A stretch of 64,000 nt of DNA from Fontibacter flavus (GCF_042432905.1 NZ_JBHLWI010000014.1:1-64000); one strand, 5' to 3'. Positions 32,615 to 42,215 are shown, numbered from the stretch's first letter. Translations and numbers: made by a program. Notes: generated by a model from the letters alone, not told the origin.

Positions 32615-34222
32615 TTACTTTAACTGCAACCTGATGATTTCTGGCTGAGCCAAAGTTGTTTTGATCTTATTTCCACGGAAGTTAGTTCTGGTAACTTCAG
32701 TCACCCTTATCACTAAACCGTCACCTGCTCTAGCTGCAGCTGTTAGATTTCTAATCGCTACGCTTTTGCCTCCAATATTCACTCTTTCACGAGGAACTTC
32801 ATTTCTAAGCAATACCACTTCACCACCGGTAACCTCAAAATTTGCATCTCTTGCCATTGTTCTACCGAAAGTAGGCTCTGGAATAGCTTCGACATTCAAA
32901 GCAGCAGGTCCTGGAGCAGGATATGCCTGACTCAGATCAATCTGACCTCTACCATCAAACAATCTGATGGTTGGTGCAGGTACTGGTTTAATATCATACG
33001 ACACATCACCAATTTTATTGCCTCCACTGCTTACTCCGATAACAACTTTACCAGAAGCTCCCGGAATGACAGTGACTTGGCCAGGTCTGTTTCCTTTAAT
33101 CAAGTTACCATTGGAAATGCTGAAATCAGGAGCATAGGAATTACCTAATGCTGGTACATCGATAGATAGGTCGTTGGCACAATCAGCGAAAAGCTGATTC
33201 ACCACTTCAGAGGTTACCCTGATTACCGGCTGTGCTACGAAATATTCATAATCAACAGTCAGCGTAGAATCTTTACCGGCAATGTTTACCGTAATTTCAC
33301 CTTTCAGTACTCTTTTCGCCAATCCTCTGTCATCATATTGTCCTGCCGGTGGCACGGTGAAACTGATTTCACCAAAACCATCAACTACTGGAACATCTCT
33401 GCCATCTACTGTCATTTTCGGTGCTGCGGATGAAGAAGAAGATGCAATAAATAGATTACCTTCAAATTTAGTACCTGCAGCTACAACATTGGAATTTGCC
33501 GCTACACTGGCTTTAAAAACATCAGATTTGAAATAGAATGTACCAATCGAACCCGTAATTGCTGATAATGCTTCTCCTTCAATATTCAACACTTCGTTTT
33601 GATATTGGGAAATGATTGCCATTACCGCTCCAACTGGAGACTTTACAAAGTTCAGATTTACGAAATTTTTATTTCTAGCTTCTGAGTCATTTTTGAAGAT
33701 TTCAATATCCTTCGCATCTTTAGCGATATTGTCGAAACTTAATTCTATACCTACAGACTTCAAGATTTCGCTGATCTGCTTAGGATAAGCGTTCAGCCTT
33801 TCCTGCATTTCAAAACCCTTCTGGTTATTATTGAAAATGTTTCCGGGTATGTCCACATTTTTCAAAGCAGAAGTTTTGAACTGACCTTGATCATCAATTG
33901 CATTGGACTCTGTAATCAACTGCTGCTTCAAGCCTTCCAAGTAAGTGTATACCTCTGCAGCTGTCTTTCTGACTTCCTGCGCAGCAGCCACTTTTGGAAC
34001 ATCTCTTTCGTTATTGCCTTGCTGTTCTACAGTTCCTGCAATTGAAGAAACTGTAAATTCATTCTTGCTGATAAAGTTCTTGGATGTCCGTTCCAAACCA
34101 TCATTCAGCAATACAAACTTTTGGAGAATCTGGTTACTTACCTGCAAAGCCAGCAAAGCTGTCAATACCAGGTACATCATCCCGATCATCCGCTGTCTAG
34201 GTGTCTCTTTTCCTCCAGCCAT
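32615..34222 (-). CDS. gldM: Type IX secretion system motor protein GldM/PorM
   Basis: A periplasm-spanning subunit of the T9SS rotary motor. The N-terminal cytoplasmic start (AGGKETPRQRMIGMMYLVLTALLALQVSNQIL) enters a single membrane helix that binds the GldL helices; about 500 periplasmic residues follow. The structure known for this family has four periplasmic domains (D1 helical, D2-D4 beta). Here the helical part spans about 40-225 and beta-rich repeats follow (FKGTKFEGNLFI-like and VRVTSEVVNQLFADCAND regions). The 535 residues match the family length. Between gldL and gldN with about 39-base spacers on both sides. Confidence 0.95.
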   Translation of the reverse strand: MAGGKETPRQRMIGMMYLVLTALLALQVSNQILQKFVLLNDGLERTSKNFISKNEFTVSSIAGTVEQQGNNERDVPKVAAAQEVRKTAAEVYTYLEGLKQQLITESNAIDDQGQFKTSALKNVDIPGNIFNNNQKGFEMQERLNAYPKQISEILKSVGIELSFDNIAKDAKDIEIFKNDSEARNKNFVNLNFVKSPVGAVMAIISQYQNEVLNIEGEALSAITGSIGTFYFKSDVFKASVAANSNVVAAGTKFEGNLFIASSSSSAAPKMTVDGRDVPVVDGFGEISFTVPPAGQYDDRGLAKRVLKGEITVNIAGKDSTLTVDYEYFVAQPVIRVTSEVVNQLFADCANDLSIDVPALGNSYAPDFSISNGNLIKGNRPGQVTVIPGASGKVVIGVSSGGNKIGDVSYDIKPVPAPTIRLFDGRGQIDLSQAYPAPGPAALNVEAIPEPTFGRTMARDANFEVTGGEVVLLRNEVPRERVNIGGKSVAIRNLTAAARAGDGLVIRVTEVTRTNFRGNKIKTTLAQPEIIRLQLK

Positions 34223-34261
34223 ATTATCTACTTAAAAGATTAAACATATACATGATAAGGC

Positions 34262-35062
34262 TTAACCTTTCATAGCTGTGAGCATTCCACCATAAATTTT
34301 ATTCAATGAGCTAACGTTTTGATTCAGCTTGGCCAACTCATTTTTGAACGCTTCTGTCTCTTTACCTGCTTCTGCAATACCTTCCATGGCAGTAGAAACA
34401 TTGGTGTAGAATTTGTTCAAAGTCTTCATGTGGTTCTGCGCATCGATCAACTCCATTTCGTAGACATTATTAAGAGCTGACAAGTTTTTCGTAACCTCAA
34501 CCACCTGAGCATGGTATTGCTTGGCGTCATTGGATGCTGAAGAGAGCTCAACTAAAGCAGATGCTGTCTTTCCATAAGAGGAATTGATATCCACCAATGT
34601 TTTAGAAGCTGTTTTTACATTTTCTGCATATTCATTGGTAGCAACAGCAGCATCAGAAAGTTTGCCCATTTTTTCAGCTGAGCTTGCAAGGTTTTGCATG
34701 CCTTTGCTCAAGCTTTCAAATAATTCAGGGCCGATTTTTGCATTTTCCATCATGTCATCAAACTTCTGGGTCAAACCAGTAGAAGTTGATGCTTTTCCTC
34801 TTGAAGAAACGGGTGCTGCTTCTTCACTTGCTAACTCAGGATAAACTTTAGTCCAGTCTACCTCTTCATGTTTTGGCTCAAAGGCCGATAGGAAAAATAT
34901 GACAGCTTCAGTGGTAAGCCCTACCCCGATCATCAGACTGGCGCCTTGCCAATCAAGAATTTTGAACATTGCGCCCAAAATTACAACTGCCGCACCTATA
35001 CCATACACTTTCGGCATTATATCGCCGTAGAATTTGTGCTTAAAAGAATTATTCTTTGCCAT
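34262..35062 (-). CDS. gldL: Type IX secretion system motor protein GldL/PorL
   Basis: The inner-membrane proton-driven stator partner of GldM. Two membrane helices lie near residues 16-35 and 38-58 (YGIGAAVVILGAMFKILDW; GASLMIGVGLTTEAVIFFLSAFEP). The glutamate E49 in the second helix (TTEAVIFFL) is the residue type shown to be essential for proton flow in this family. The rest is a long cytoplasmic coiled-coil tail of about 200 residues. At 266 residues it is somewhat longer than F. johnsoniae GldL but normal for Cytophagales. It follows gldK by 65 bases and precedes gldM by 39. Confidence 0.94.
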   Translation of the reverse strand: MAKNNSFKHKFYGDIMPKVYGIGAAVVILGAMFKILDWQGASLMIGVGLTTEAVIFFLSAFEPKHEEVDWTKVYPELASEEAAPVSSRGKASTSTGLTQKFDDMMENAKIGPELFESLSKGMQNLASSAEKMGKLSDAAVATNEYAENVKTASKTLVDINSSYGKTASALVELSSASNDAKQYHAQVVEVTKNLSALNNVYEMELIDAQNHMKTLNKFYTNVSTAMEGIAEAGKETEAFKNELAKLNQNVSSLNKIYGGMLTAMKG

Positions 35063-35127
35063 TTTAAATAGTTTAAGTTGTTATTGATTTGAGACTAGGG
35101 CTATCTATCTATTTGAGTGATTGATTA

Positions 35128-36210
35128 TTATTTTTTTCTTCTTCTATTGTTGTTCACATCCATTGATCCGGACCTACCCATGAAAGTTACCACGGTTCTG
35201 AATCCGATATGGGCTGTTTTGATGTCCTGAAATTCATAAGATCTTGTACTTGTTTCAAGGAAATGAGCGATATCTTTCCAAGAACCGCCTCTTACTACTT
35301 TTCTCTTCTCATTTGGATCTTCATATTTTGGATCCAAATCCCATGTCAAGCTGCTTGAAACCGGGCTGTAGGCATCCAAAACCCATTCTGACACGTTACC
35401 TGCCATGTTATACAAGCCAAAGCCATTTGGCGCAAATACATCCACAGGAGCCGTATAAGCAAATCCATCATCAATGTAATTGCCTCTACCTGGTTTGAAG
35501 TTAGCCATCAAACAACCTCTACGGTTTTTAAGGTAAGGACCTCCCCAAGGGTATTTGGCAACATCTTTACCTCCCTTAGCGGCGTATTCCCATTCAGCCT
35601 CAGTTGGTAATCTGAACCGAGGGTAGTCGTAATCAGACTTGTCATTGGCATTCATGTGGTAAGTTCTCCACTCGGTGTACATTTGTGCCTGCTCCCAGCT
35701 AACGCCAACTACAGGGTAGTTATCAAAAGCAGGATGGTCAAAATAAAACTCCATCAAGGGATCTCCATAATGATAGGTGAAGCTGGTAGACCATACAGTA
35801 GTGTCCGGTAACACTTCATCCAAATTGAATACAGGTGGCTCCTTCAGCGTAGTTGGAGTACTGTAAGTAAACTCACCGGATCTTACGGCTTCCACAAACT
35901 GTCTGTATTTGTTGTTAGACACTTCGTACTTATCCATATAAAATTCGGACACTGTGATCTGCTTGTTGAAAGCAGACTGGGTGTAAGCAATATCCTCATC
36001 AGATTGACCCATCCAAAAAGTACCTGCTTTGATCGCGACCATGTCAACTGGCAGGGTCTGCTGCCAGATCTGTCTCTTAGGGACTCCCGTCACTTCCCCT
36101 CTACGATTTTCTTTTTCGCTTGCTGTTCCTTTCTTACCAAGAAGGCCGCAACCCTGACTCACGATGGCCAGAAAAAAGACCATTACGACGGACAAAATTC
36201 TGAAATTCAT
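35128..36210 (-). CDS. gldK: Type IX secretion system ring lipoprotein GldK/PorK
   Basis: An outer-membrane lipoprotein that forms the T9SS ring with GldN. From the ATG chosen (MNFRILSVV) the lipobox is SQGC with C21. The body is a formylglycine-generating-enzyme-like (FGE-sulfatase) fold: PVDMVAIKAGTFWMGQSDED, YDYPRFRLPTEAEWEYAAKGG, GFGLYNMAGNVSEWVLDAY and VVRGGSWKDIAHF. GldK is not an enzyme of that class but keeps the fold. About 360 residues, shorter than Flavobacterium GldK. An ATG four codons earlier is possible. A dyad of TTTTAC elements lies directly upstream. Confidence 0.94.
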   Translation of the reverse strand: MNFRILSVVMVFFLAIVSQGCGLLGKKGTASEKENRRGEVTGVPKRQIWQQTLPVDMVAIKAGTFWMGQSDEDIAYTQSAFNKQITVSEFYMDKYEVSNNKYRQFVEAVRSGEFTYSTPTTLKEPPVFNLDEVLPDTTVWSTSFTYHYGDPLMEFYFDHPAFDNYPVVGVSWEQAQMYTEWRTYHMNANDKSDYDYPRFRLPTEAEWEYAAKGGKDVAKYPWGGPYLKNRRGCLMANFKPGRGNYIDDGFAYTAPVDVFAPNGFGLYNMAGNVSEWVLDAYSPVSSSLTWDLDPKYEDPNEKRKVVRGGSWKDIAHFLETSTRSYEFQDIKTAHIGFRTVVTFMGRSGSMDVNNNRRRKK

Positions 36211-36223
36211 TTCTCTATACATG

Positions 36224-36255
36224 TTTTACATGAATTAAGTGATGTAAAATTTTAC
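36224..36255 (-). promoter_or_regulatory. Repeated TTTTAC/GTAAAA dyads directly upstream of gldK
   Basis: TTTTACAT (36224-36231) and ATGTAAAA (36242-36249) form a perfect eight-base dyad with a ten-base spacer. The second arm overlaps another perfect palindrome, GTAAAATTTTAC (36244-36255). It ends 14 bases before the gldK start used here. It may be an operator or a leader hairpin of the T9SS operon. Confidence 0.5.
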
Positions 36256-36338
36256 CACAAATCACCTACTTATAATCTCGAAATTTAAGGGAAAATCTCA
36301 GAAATTTGCAAATCTGACAAGAAATTTCACAGATTATT

Positions 36339-37310
36339 TTAGAACCTAAATCTTGGGGTTCTTTGAATCACTTTCTGAAACTCCCTCGATACTGGCTGCA
36401 AGTTGTAAGTCATCATGAACTCATGACTCGTCGGTGACTTGGCTTCAAGTCCTCCAAAAACCAAATCAAAAGCATAACCTATTCTCAAAGAATTGTCTCT
36501 AAGAATACTATATCCCAACAACATCGAGATCGACTCTTCTCCTCGAAAAGCAAGACCTCCACTTATTTTATTATTATGTGTTGCCATAACGCTCACATCA
36601 TAAGAAAAATTATTGAAGGAAACAGATTTTATTAATAAACTAGGCTCGAATGTCCACAAAGCAAAAGTTTTGATCCTATAACCTGCCAACAAATAAGAGT
36701 GGTTGTTCAACTGATTTTCCAGAGCACCATTTCCAAAGTCAAATACAGGCTCATTGAGGTGTTTAGTACTAAGTCCTACATAATAATTACCCCGATCATA
36801 AATCACACCAGCACCAAAATTGATATTCATCTGCGTTTCCCTTCCTGTGACCGGAACATTTGGATCTGGATTGATCACTACCAATTCATCATATTTTAAG
36901 GTACTGGAAAAAATACCACCCGATGCACCAAAACTCAGCACTCCTCTTCTCAGATTTTTGTGGTAAGCAAGTGACAGGTTTATTTCCTGATTATTGGAAG
37001 GACCAATATTGTCGTTGACGAAAGAAAGACCATATCCTACATTATAATTATCCAACCTTCCACTTGCTGTCAATAACTGGGTAATGGGCGCAGGCCCATT
37101 GGTCCCTGAATAATTTAACCATTGTGTCCTGTGTAATGCAGAAAAATGATACCCTCCATCTTTTCCAGCGAAAGCAGGATTATAAAAAATCCCATTATAC
37201 ATGTACTGTGTAAACTGCGCATCCTGTTGGCTGAAAGTAACAAAAGGAAGCTTAGCAAGTAAGACAAAAATCAAAATGAACCTAATGTTGAGAAAATTCA
37301 GCTTTTCCAT
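36339..37310 (-). CDS. PorP/SprF family type IX secretion membrane protein
   Basis: A 323-residue outer-membrane barrel protein. A signal peptide ends at TFSQQ, and the mature protein begins with the family signature DAQFTQYMYNGIFYNPAFAGKDG. Further marks are ALHRTQWLNYSG, SFVNDNIGP and YAFDLVFGGL near the end. SprF/PorP proteins help T9SS place specific cargo on the cell surface; PorP itself is part of the core attachment complex. Standing next to gldK suggests this copy is the core-type protein rather than one of the many cargo-linked paralogues. Genomes of this phylum hold many members, so I give no symbol. Confidence 0.92.
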   Translation of the reverse strand: MEKLNFLNIRFILIFVLLAKLPFVTFSQQDAQFTQYMYNGIFYNPAFAGKDGGYHFSALHRTQWLNYSGTNGPAPITQLLTASGRLDNYNVGYGLSFVNDNIGPSNNQEINLSLAYHKNLRRGVLSFGASGGIFSSTLKYDELVVINPDPNVPVTGRETQMNINFGAGVIYDRGNYYVGLSTKHLNEPVFDFGNGALENQLNNHSYLLAGYRIKTFALWTFEPSLLIKSVSFNNFSYDVSVMATHNNKISGGLAFRGEESISMLLGYSILRDNSLRIGYAFDLVFGGLEAKSPTSHEFMMTYNLQPVSREFQKVIQRTPRFRF

Positions 37311-37384
37311 TCAAAGTTATAGATGAAGTTTAAAACTCTATTCTACACATTTAAACTGAATTTTTCCACAAAAGATTAAAAAGA

Positions 37385-38158
37385 TCACAAATTATTTGCC
37401 TTTTTAATGTACAGTTCAAGAGCTCCAGTCATACTTGGGGCATTTGGCATCGGTGCTTCAATATCCAAAATAAGACCTTGGTCCAGCACTTCCTTGGCCG
37501 TAGTCGGACCAAAGGCAGCTATCCTGGTATTGTTCTGCTCAAAATCAGGGAAATTATGTTTAAGAGATTTGATACCTGAAGGGCTGAAAAAGGCCAAAAC
37601 ATCATACTTGATATCCCGAAGATCAGATAAATCTGCAGCTACCGTATGATAAATGATCGCCTCAGTAAAGGCTATCCCCATTTTATTCAAATACTCTGGA
37701 ATATCCTCTTTTCTAATATCAGAACAAGGGAACAGGTATTTCTCAGATTTATGCTTCTTGAAATAATCAAAAAGATCGGAGGCAGTTCTCTGGCCAACAA
37801 AGAGTTTTCTCTTCCTAATGACGATATATTTCTGCAGATAATGCGCAGTCTGTTCGGAAATACAAAAGTATTTCATATCAGCAGGCATCTCTATCTTGAG
37901 TTCTTTACAAATAGTAAAAAAGTGATCAATAGCATTTCTGCTGGTAAAGATGATGGCAGTATGCTTGAGGATATCAATTTTTTGTTTCCTGAAATCTTTT
38001 ACAGAAACCGGCTCAACTTGTATGAAAGGCCTGAAATCTATCTTCAAATGGTACTTCTCTGCAAGTTGAAAATAGGGCGACTTCTCATCTGAAGGTCTAG
38101 GCTGGGACACTAAAATACTTTTAACTGGATTAAGCCGGTCTTTTGTAATTTTACTCAT
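37385..38158 (-). CDS. hemD: Uroporphyrinogen-III synthase
   Basis: A cytoplasmic enzyme that closes hydroxymethylbilane to uroporphyrinogen III, the branch point to haem and sirohaem. HemD proteins are weakly conserved; recognition here rests on SILVSQPRP at the start, AIIFTSRNAIDHFF, the VLAFFSPSGIKSLK block and RIAAFGPTTAKEVLDQGL near the end, in the right order across 257 residues. No other hem genes of this branch flank it, but hemW lies 3 kb away on the other strand. Being placed between porP and DUF4271 at the T9SS locus is a gene order I associate with Bacteroidota. Confidence 0.88.
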   Translation of the reverse strand: MSKITKDRLNPVKSILVSQPRPSDEKSPYFQLAEKYHLKIDFRPFIQVEPVSVKDFRKQKIDILKHTAIIFTSRNAIDHFFTICKELKIEMPADMKYFCISEQTAHYLQKYIVIRKRKLFVGQRTASDLFDYFKKHKSEKYLFPCSDIRKEDIPEYLNKMGIAFTEAIIYHTVAADLSDLRDIKYDVLAFFSPSGIKSLKHNFPDFEQNNTRIAAFGPTTAKEVLDQGLILDIEAPMPNAPSMTGALELYIKKANNL

Positions 38159-38193
38159 GGTCTTGTCTTATCCTTATTTAAATAAATTGAACT

Positions 38194-39309
38194 TTACCCT
38201 ATGACCAGTTTTGAAAGTATCAAAAAGGGAATCAATTCTGCGGTGCAAATGTAAGCAAATAAATGATAATTTTTAAATGGGACTCTGTTTAGCATAATCA
38301 GAAACATCATCCCTACGCCTAGTAGATATGCCCAGAAAAAGCCAATTAAAGAATATTCTATTACATTTTGTAAAGATGACTGGTCGTTCAAAAAGAAATA
38401 TATACCAATGCCTAAAATAACAAACAAACTTATTGAAACGATCCTGAGCAAATAAAAAAAATGGGCGAAATCAAATTTTTGCAATCCAAATATAAAAACC
38501 ATGATTTTTAGAAATAAAAACTTGATCACTGCCACCAAAGTCAAGAGAATAGCCCCCGAAAACCAGTTAAAAAACAACGCATTAATATCCCCTTTCACAA
38601 AAACAGAAAATGAATCACTACCCCCCTCTTTCATAAAAAGCATGGCAACCAGCGCTATCACATGATTCACCAATAAGATATAAAATATGACATCCAGCGA
38701 AAAGAATTTCTGTAAACTTCCTGTGTCAGAAAAATCCTCAGCACTGAATACTGTTTGGGGCCTTATAATAAAACCTAAAACCTGGGGAAACATGATCTTA
38801 AAAATCGCAAACAAGAAGAGGATGATAACACTTCCCAAAATAAAAAAATCATCAAAAGCAGATTGGCCCCTTTTTGAAAAGTCCAGTCCAGTGACCTTTT
38901 CTTCTTTCACAAGCTCCTCCTGCTTTGGGAAAAATCCTTTCACTACTGATACCTGACCGACATCCAATCCATCCTTCAGCACAGCCAACTCATGGCTTTC
39001 TTTATAGCCCAAGGAAAAAACCTCTTGTAAATGGCTAACTTTTACTTCTATAACTGTGTCCTTTGGCGCATACAACCATACCTTTTCATCCAATAACACA
39101 GTGGATTCTCCCGGAACTTTTAACTTGATACTGCTTTTCGGGAAACTGAAAACATCAATCTTGACACTTGCCTTATCAATTTTATTTAGCCACTTGCTTC
39201 CCTCATTTAACTGAATATGCCCATCGTAATTTTCAAGAACCTGGGCGACCCCTCCCATGCTCACAAAAAGAAAAATCACTAAAATGCTATATAACCTATA
39301 CATGAACAT
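38194..39309 (-). CDS. DUF4271 family polytopic membrane protein
   Basis: About 371 residues: a signal peptide (ending GVAQ), a periplasmic domain of about 110 residues, then seven or so membrane helices from about residue 150 to the end. This matches DUF4271, a Bacteroidota family of unknown function often found beside hemD and the gldKLMN genes. The start overlaps the stop of the upstream BamA-like gene by one base (TGATG), so translation is likely coupled. No catalytic motif stands out. A supporting role in the envelope or T9SS is suggested only by position. Confidence 0.82.
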   Translation of the reverse strand: MFMYRLYSILVIFLFVSMGGVAQVLENYDGHIQLNEGSKWLNKIDKASVKIDVFSFPKSSIKLKVPGESTVLLDEKVWLYAPKDTVIEVKVSHLQEVFSLGYKESHELAVLKDGLDVGQVSVVKGFFPKQEELVKEEKVTGLDFSKRGQSAFDDFFILGSVIILFLFAIFKIMFPQVLGFIIRPQTVFSAEDFSDTGSLQKFFSLDVIFYILLVNHVIALVAMLFMKEGGSDSFSVFVKGDINALFFNWFSGAILLTLVAVIKFLFLKIMVFIFGLQKFDFAHFFYLLRIVSISLFVILGIGIYFFLNDQSSLQNVIEYSLIGFFWAYLLGVGMMFLIMLNRVPFKNYHLFAYICTAELIPFLILSKLVIG

Positions 39310-41033
39310 CAAAACCTACCGGTATAACCAAAATGGATCTTTGAAAGATTTAGTGCAAAATCCTGGGTATTGGATCCTCCCAACCCATAAATGAAATTAA
39401 ATATCCCTCCTTCTGTCTCAAGACTAAAGCCAAGGCCTAAAGCATATGGATAATCATCGACCAAAGCCTGAACAGAATTACCCAACCTTCCCACATCGGC
39501 AAAAATCATAAAATATGAATAGGTATCAAAGTAATATCTTGGCTCAAAATTCAAATAAGTATAATTCTTTGCAAAAAAGAAGTTTTCATTAAAGCCACGA
39601 ATGGTCTTCAGGCCACCTAACCTGAAGAGGTCATTGACAAATAAATTGGAATTTTCCATCAGGCCTCCTGCCAGTCTGGTTAAAACTCCCCATCTGGAGT
39701 TCAAGTAAAAATACTTCTCTACATGCCCTTTTAAGTAATATTGGAGAGACCTCAATGAAACCCCATCATATACAGAAGATGGAATTGCTGTATTCCTGAT
39801 AATGTTTTTATTACCTATAGCAAACTCCATCTGTGCCAATGCCCCTCTCCTCGGAAAAAACCTATCATCTAACCAGGATTGCTCTATGCCAATACCATAA
39901 TTATTAAATCTAAAGTCACCTACTTCGGGAAGCACCGTCAGTTCTGACAAACCTGACACTGCCAATAAATCTGCTGCTTGTCTTCTGGAAAAAAAACGCA
40001 AATAAGCACCTTCTCCAAACCTGTACCCAAAATCTATCCGAAAATCCCTATTCAAAAATGTGGTATCCTCTTTAAGTAGAGAAAAAGAAGCTTTCATGTC
40101 CACACCTGAACCATACAACAATGGCTCAAGCGCAGAAACATTCAAATTCTGCGAAAATTGATTAAAACGTTGCCAATGCAGTTCATAGCTTCTACCCCTG
40201 CCTGCTACATTATACAGCGCCAAATCAAACTGTCCTGTGACCAGCATGCGGTTTCCTTCCAGTTCATTTGGCAAGAAACCAATAATCCCATCAATTGCAT
40301 TGACCCTCCTGTCCTCCAAGGGTAAATATAAAGTGGCCTCTTCATTCTGAAAACTCAACTCCGGCTCTCCTGACCACCTTAAATACGGAAGATTCCTGAT
40401 CTGTCTTATTCCCTGATCCACCTTTTTTTGGGAAAAGGGCGTTGAGGGTCTAATCTGCAAAAACCTTGACAGGAATTCTTTCTTGGTCTTAGAATTTCCC
40501 GTGACTTTTAAGGTATCAAAGGTGATGAATGGCCCTAGTTCAACATTTAAAGCTGCACTGATACGGGTTTCATTTCTTTGAACTGAATCAAGCGCTACCG
40601 AGGCAAAAGGATAGCCGAGGTTTTCAGATGCATCCAAAATTTTTCCAAAAATATTGGCAACCTCAGCATAATTGAATGACTTTCCCCCAAATTGCCGGAG
40701 ATCAACACCCGCCTTCAGTAAAAAAAGAGGATCAGCATTTCCCTTAGACAGCTTGACCCACTCAAATCTAACCCCTGTATCAATTTGCAAATACAAAGAA
40801 TCCGTGCCTGTCCATATCCCGTTACTTTTTGGACTGAGATATCCCAGCTGATTTAATTCAAGGATCAACTCCCTTGAAAACTGGCTCATCTGCAGGGAAT
40901 CTACAAAACTCAAATTACCCTCTCTCATCACACCTCCCCGGATTTCATAATGCAGCCATTTCCCCTGCTGGGCAAATAGCTGAGAAATAATCAATGATGA
41001 AAAGTAAAAAAAGAGTAGAAACCGTCTTTTCAA
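39309..41033 (-). CDS. BamA/TamA-like Omp85 outer-membrane protein
   Basis: 574 residues: signal peptide ending in LFAQ, two or more POTRA-like modules (about 150-230: FDTLKVTGNSKTKKEFLSRFLQIRPSTPFSQKKVD), then a 16-stranded Omp85 barrel. The barrel carries the RGF-type loop motif in GLKTIRGFNENFFF and ends in an aromatic strand (LSKIHFGYTGRF). Omp85 proteins insert or move proteins or lipids at the outer membrane. The main BamA is longer, with five POTRA domains, so this is a shorter paralogue of unknown cargo. Downstream DUF4271 is translationally coupled, so the two probably work together. Confidence 0.85.
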   Translation of the reverse strand: MKRRFLLFFYFSSLIISQLFAQQGKWLHYEIRGGVMREGNLSFVDSLQMSQFSRELILELNQLGYLSPKSNGIWTGTDSLYLQIDTGVRFEWVKLSKGNADPLFLLKAGVDLRQFGGKSFNYAEVANIFGKILDASENLGYPFASVALDSVQRNETRISAALNVELGPFITFDTLKVTGNSKTKKEFLSRFLQIRPSTPFSQKKVDQGIRQIRNLPYLRWSGEPELSFQNEEATLYLPLEDRRVNAIDGIIGFLPNELEGNRMLVTGQFDLALYNVAGRGRSYELHWQRFNQFSQNLNVSALEPLLYGSGVDMKASFSLLKEDTTFLNRDFRIDFGYRFGEGAYLRFFSRRQAADLLAVSGLSELTVLPEVGDFRFNNYGIGIEQSWLDDRFFPRRGALAQMEFAIGNKNIIRNTAIPSSVYDGVSLRSLQYYLKGHVEKYFYLNSRWGVLTRLAGGLMENSNLFVNDLFRLGGLKTIRGFNENFFFAKNYTYLNFEPRYYFDTYSYFMIFADVGRLGNSVQALVDDYPYALGLGFSLETEGGIFNFIYGLGGSNTQDFALNLSKIHFGYTGRF

Positions 41034-41055
41034 TGGAAGCTAATTGGTTAACTTG

Positions 41056-41063
41056 TATATTTG
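41056..41063 (+). promoter_or_regulatory. -7 element (TATATTTG) of hemW
   Basis: An exact TAnnTTTG. It covers the TTG at 41061, so that codon cannot be the start; the TTG at 41082 fits better and leaves a leader of about 12 bases. Confidence 0.6.
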
Positions 41064-41081
41064 GCGCTTAAATTAATCAAT

Positions 41082-42206
41082 TTGTCTGGCATCTACATCC
41101 ATATCCCCTTCTGTAAGCAGGCTTGTCATTATTGCGACTTTCATTTCAGTACCAATACCAGCTTAATTGAAGTGATGGTGGACATGATTTTGAGGGAGTT
41201 GGAACTCAGAAAAGATTTCTTACCCCTTAGTAACCCTATACAGACCATTTATTTTGGCGGAGGAACCCCTTCACTCTTGACTGTCCATCAATTTGAAAAA
41301 ATACTAAACCAGATCAACAAGCAGTATTCATTGGAAGTGAAAGAGTTGACACTGGAAGCCAATCCTGATGATTTAAAGAAAGACAAACTTAAGGATTTGA
41401 AGAGCCTGGGTTTTGACAGGCTCAGTATTGGTATCCAAAGTTTCAATCAGCGGGTTCTACAGTTTTACAATAGGGCACACAATGCCCAAGAATCCATGGT
41501 CGCCGTCGATTTGGCAAAATCAGCCGGATTTGAGAAGTTGTCCATTGATTTGATCTATGGATTTCCCCATGAAGATCATTCCTTGTGGAAAAAAGACCTT
41601 TCCTTGGCTTTGCAAATTGACCCTGGACATATAAGTTCATATGCCTTGACTGTGGAACCCAAGACGGCCCTCGGAAATTGGGCAAAAAAAGGAAAGTTCC
41701 AGGAAGCCTCTGAGGATTTTCAAGCTGAGCAGTTTGAAATACTGATGGATGAAATGGAAAAATCAGGGTATATCCAATATGAAATCTCCAACTTTTGCAG
41801 GGAGGGGCAGTTTGCACTGCACAATACCAATTATTGGAAGAGCGTTCCTTATTTGGGCATTGGACCTAGTGCTCATTCTTTCGATGGCAAACACAGGGGA
41901 AATAATCTTGCCAATAATGCCCTTTACATCAAAAAGCTGGAAAAAGAGGAATTGGCCTATCAGCAGGAGGATCTTCAAGAGGAGGATTTAGCAAATGAGT
42001 ATATCCTTACCTCCTTGAGAACAATATGGGGCCTGGATCAACAAAAGCTCCTTGATGAGTTTGGAATAGACCTTCAACTGGAAAAAGGTAAATTATTAAA
42101 AGAACTCGAAAGTCAGGAACTGATCAAACAAGACGCTGGACATATATATTTAAGTAGAGCTGGGAAACTACTTGCTGACAGCATAGCTGCCTCTTTATTT
42201 ATCTGA
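41082..42206 (+). CDS. hemW: HemW-type radical SAM protein (haem chaperone)
   Basis: About 374 residues. The radical SAM cluster motif is CKQACHYC (C11, C15, C18) right after GIYIHIPF. TIYFGGGTPSLL, LSIGIQSFN and the HemN-type C-terminal domain follow. It lacks the N-terminal extension of true oxygen-independent coproporphyrinogen oxidase (HemN); proteins of this class bind haem and are thought to hand it to apo-enzymes. The start is TTG: family members begin directly before GIYIHIP, and the -7 box excludes the earlier TTG. The DciA-like gene follows after 22 bases. Confidence 0.92.
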   Translation: MSGIYIHIPFCKQACHYCDFHFSTNTSLIEVMVDMILRELELRKDFLPLSNPIQTIYFGGGTPSLLTVHQFEKILNQINKQYSLEVKELTLEANPDDLKKDKLKDLKSLGFDRLSIGIQSFNQRVLQFYNRAHNAQESMVAVDLAKSAGFEKLSIDLIYGFPHEDHSLWKKDLSLALQIDPGHISSYALTVEPKTALGNWAKKGKFQEASEDFQAEQFEILMDEMEKSGYIQYEISNFCREGQFALHNTNYWKSVPYLGIGPSAHSFDGKHRGNNLANNALYIKKLEKEELAYQQEDLQEEDLANEYILTSLRTIWGLDQQKLLDEFGIDLQLEKGKLLKELESQELIKQDAGHIYLSRAGKLLADSIAASLFI

Positions 42207-42215
42207 AAAATAGAC

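Noticed and set aside
41061..41081. Longer hemW start at TTG 41061
   Set aside because: This codon lies within the -7 promoter element TATATTTG, and the added residues have no counterpart in the family.
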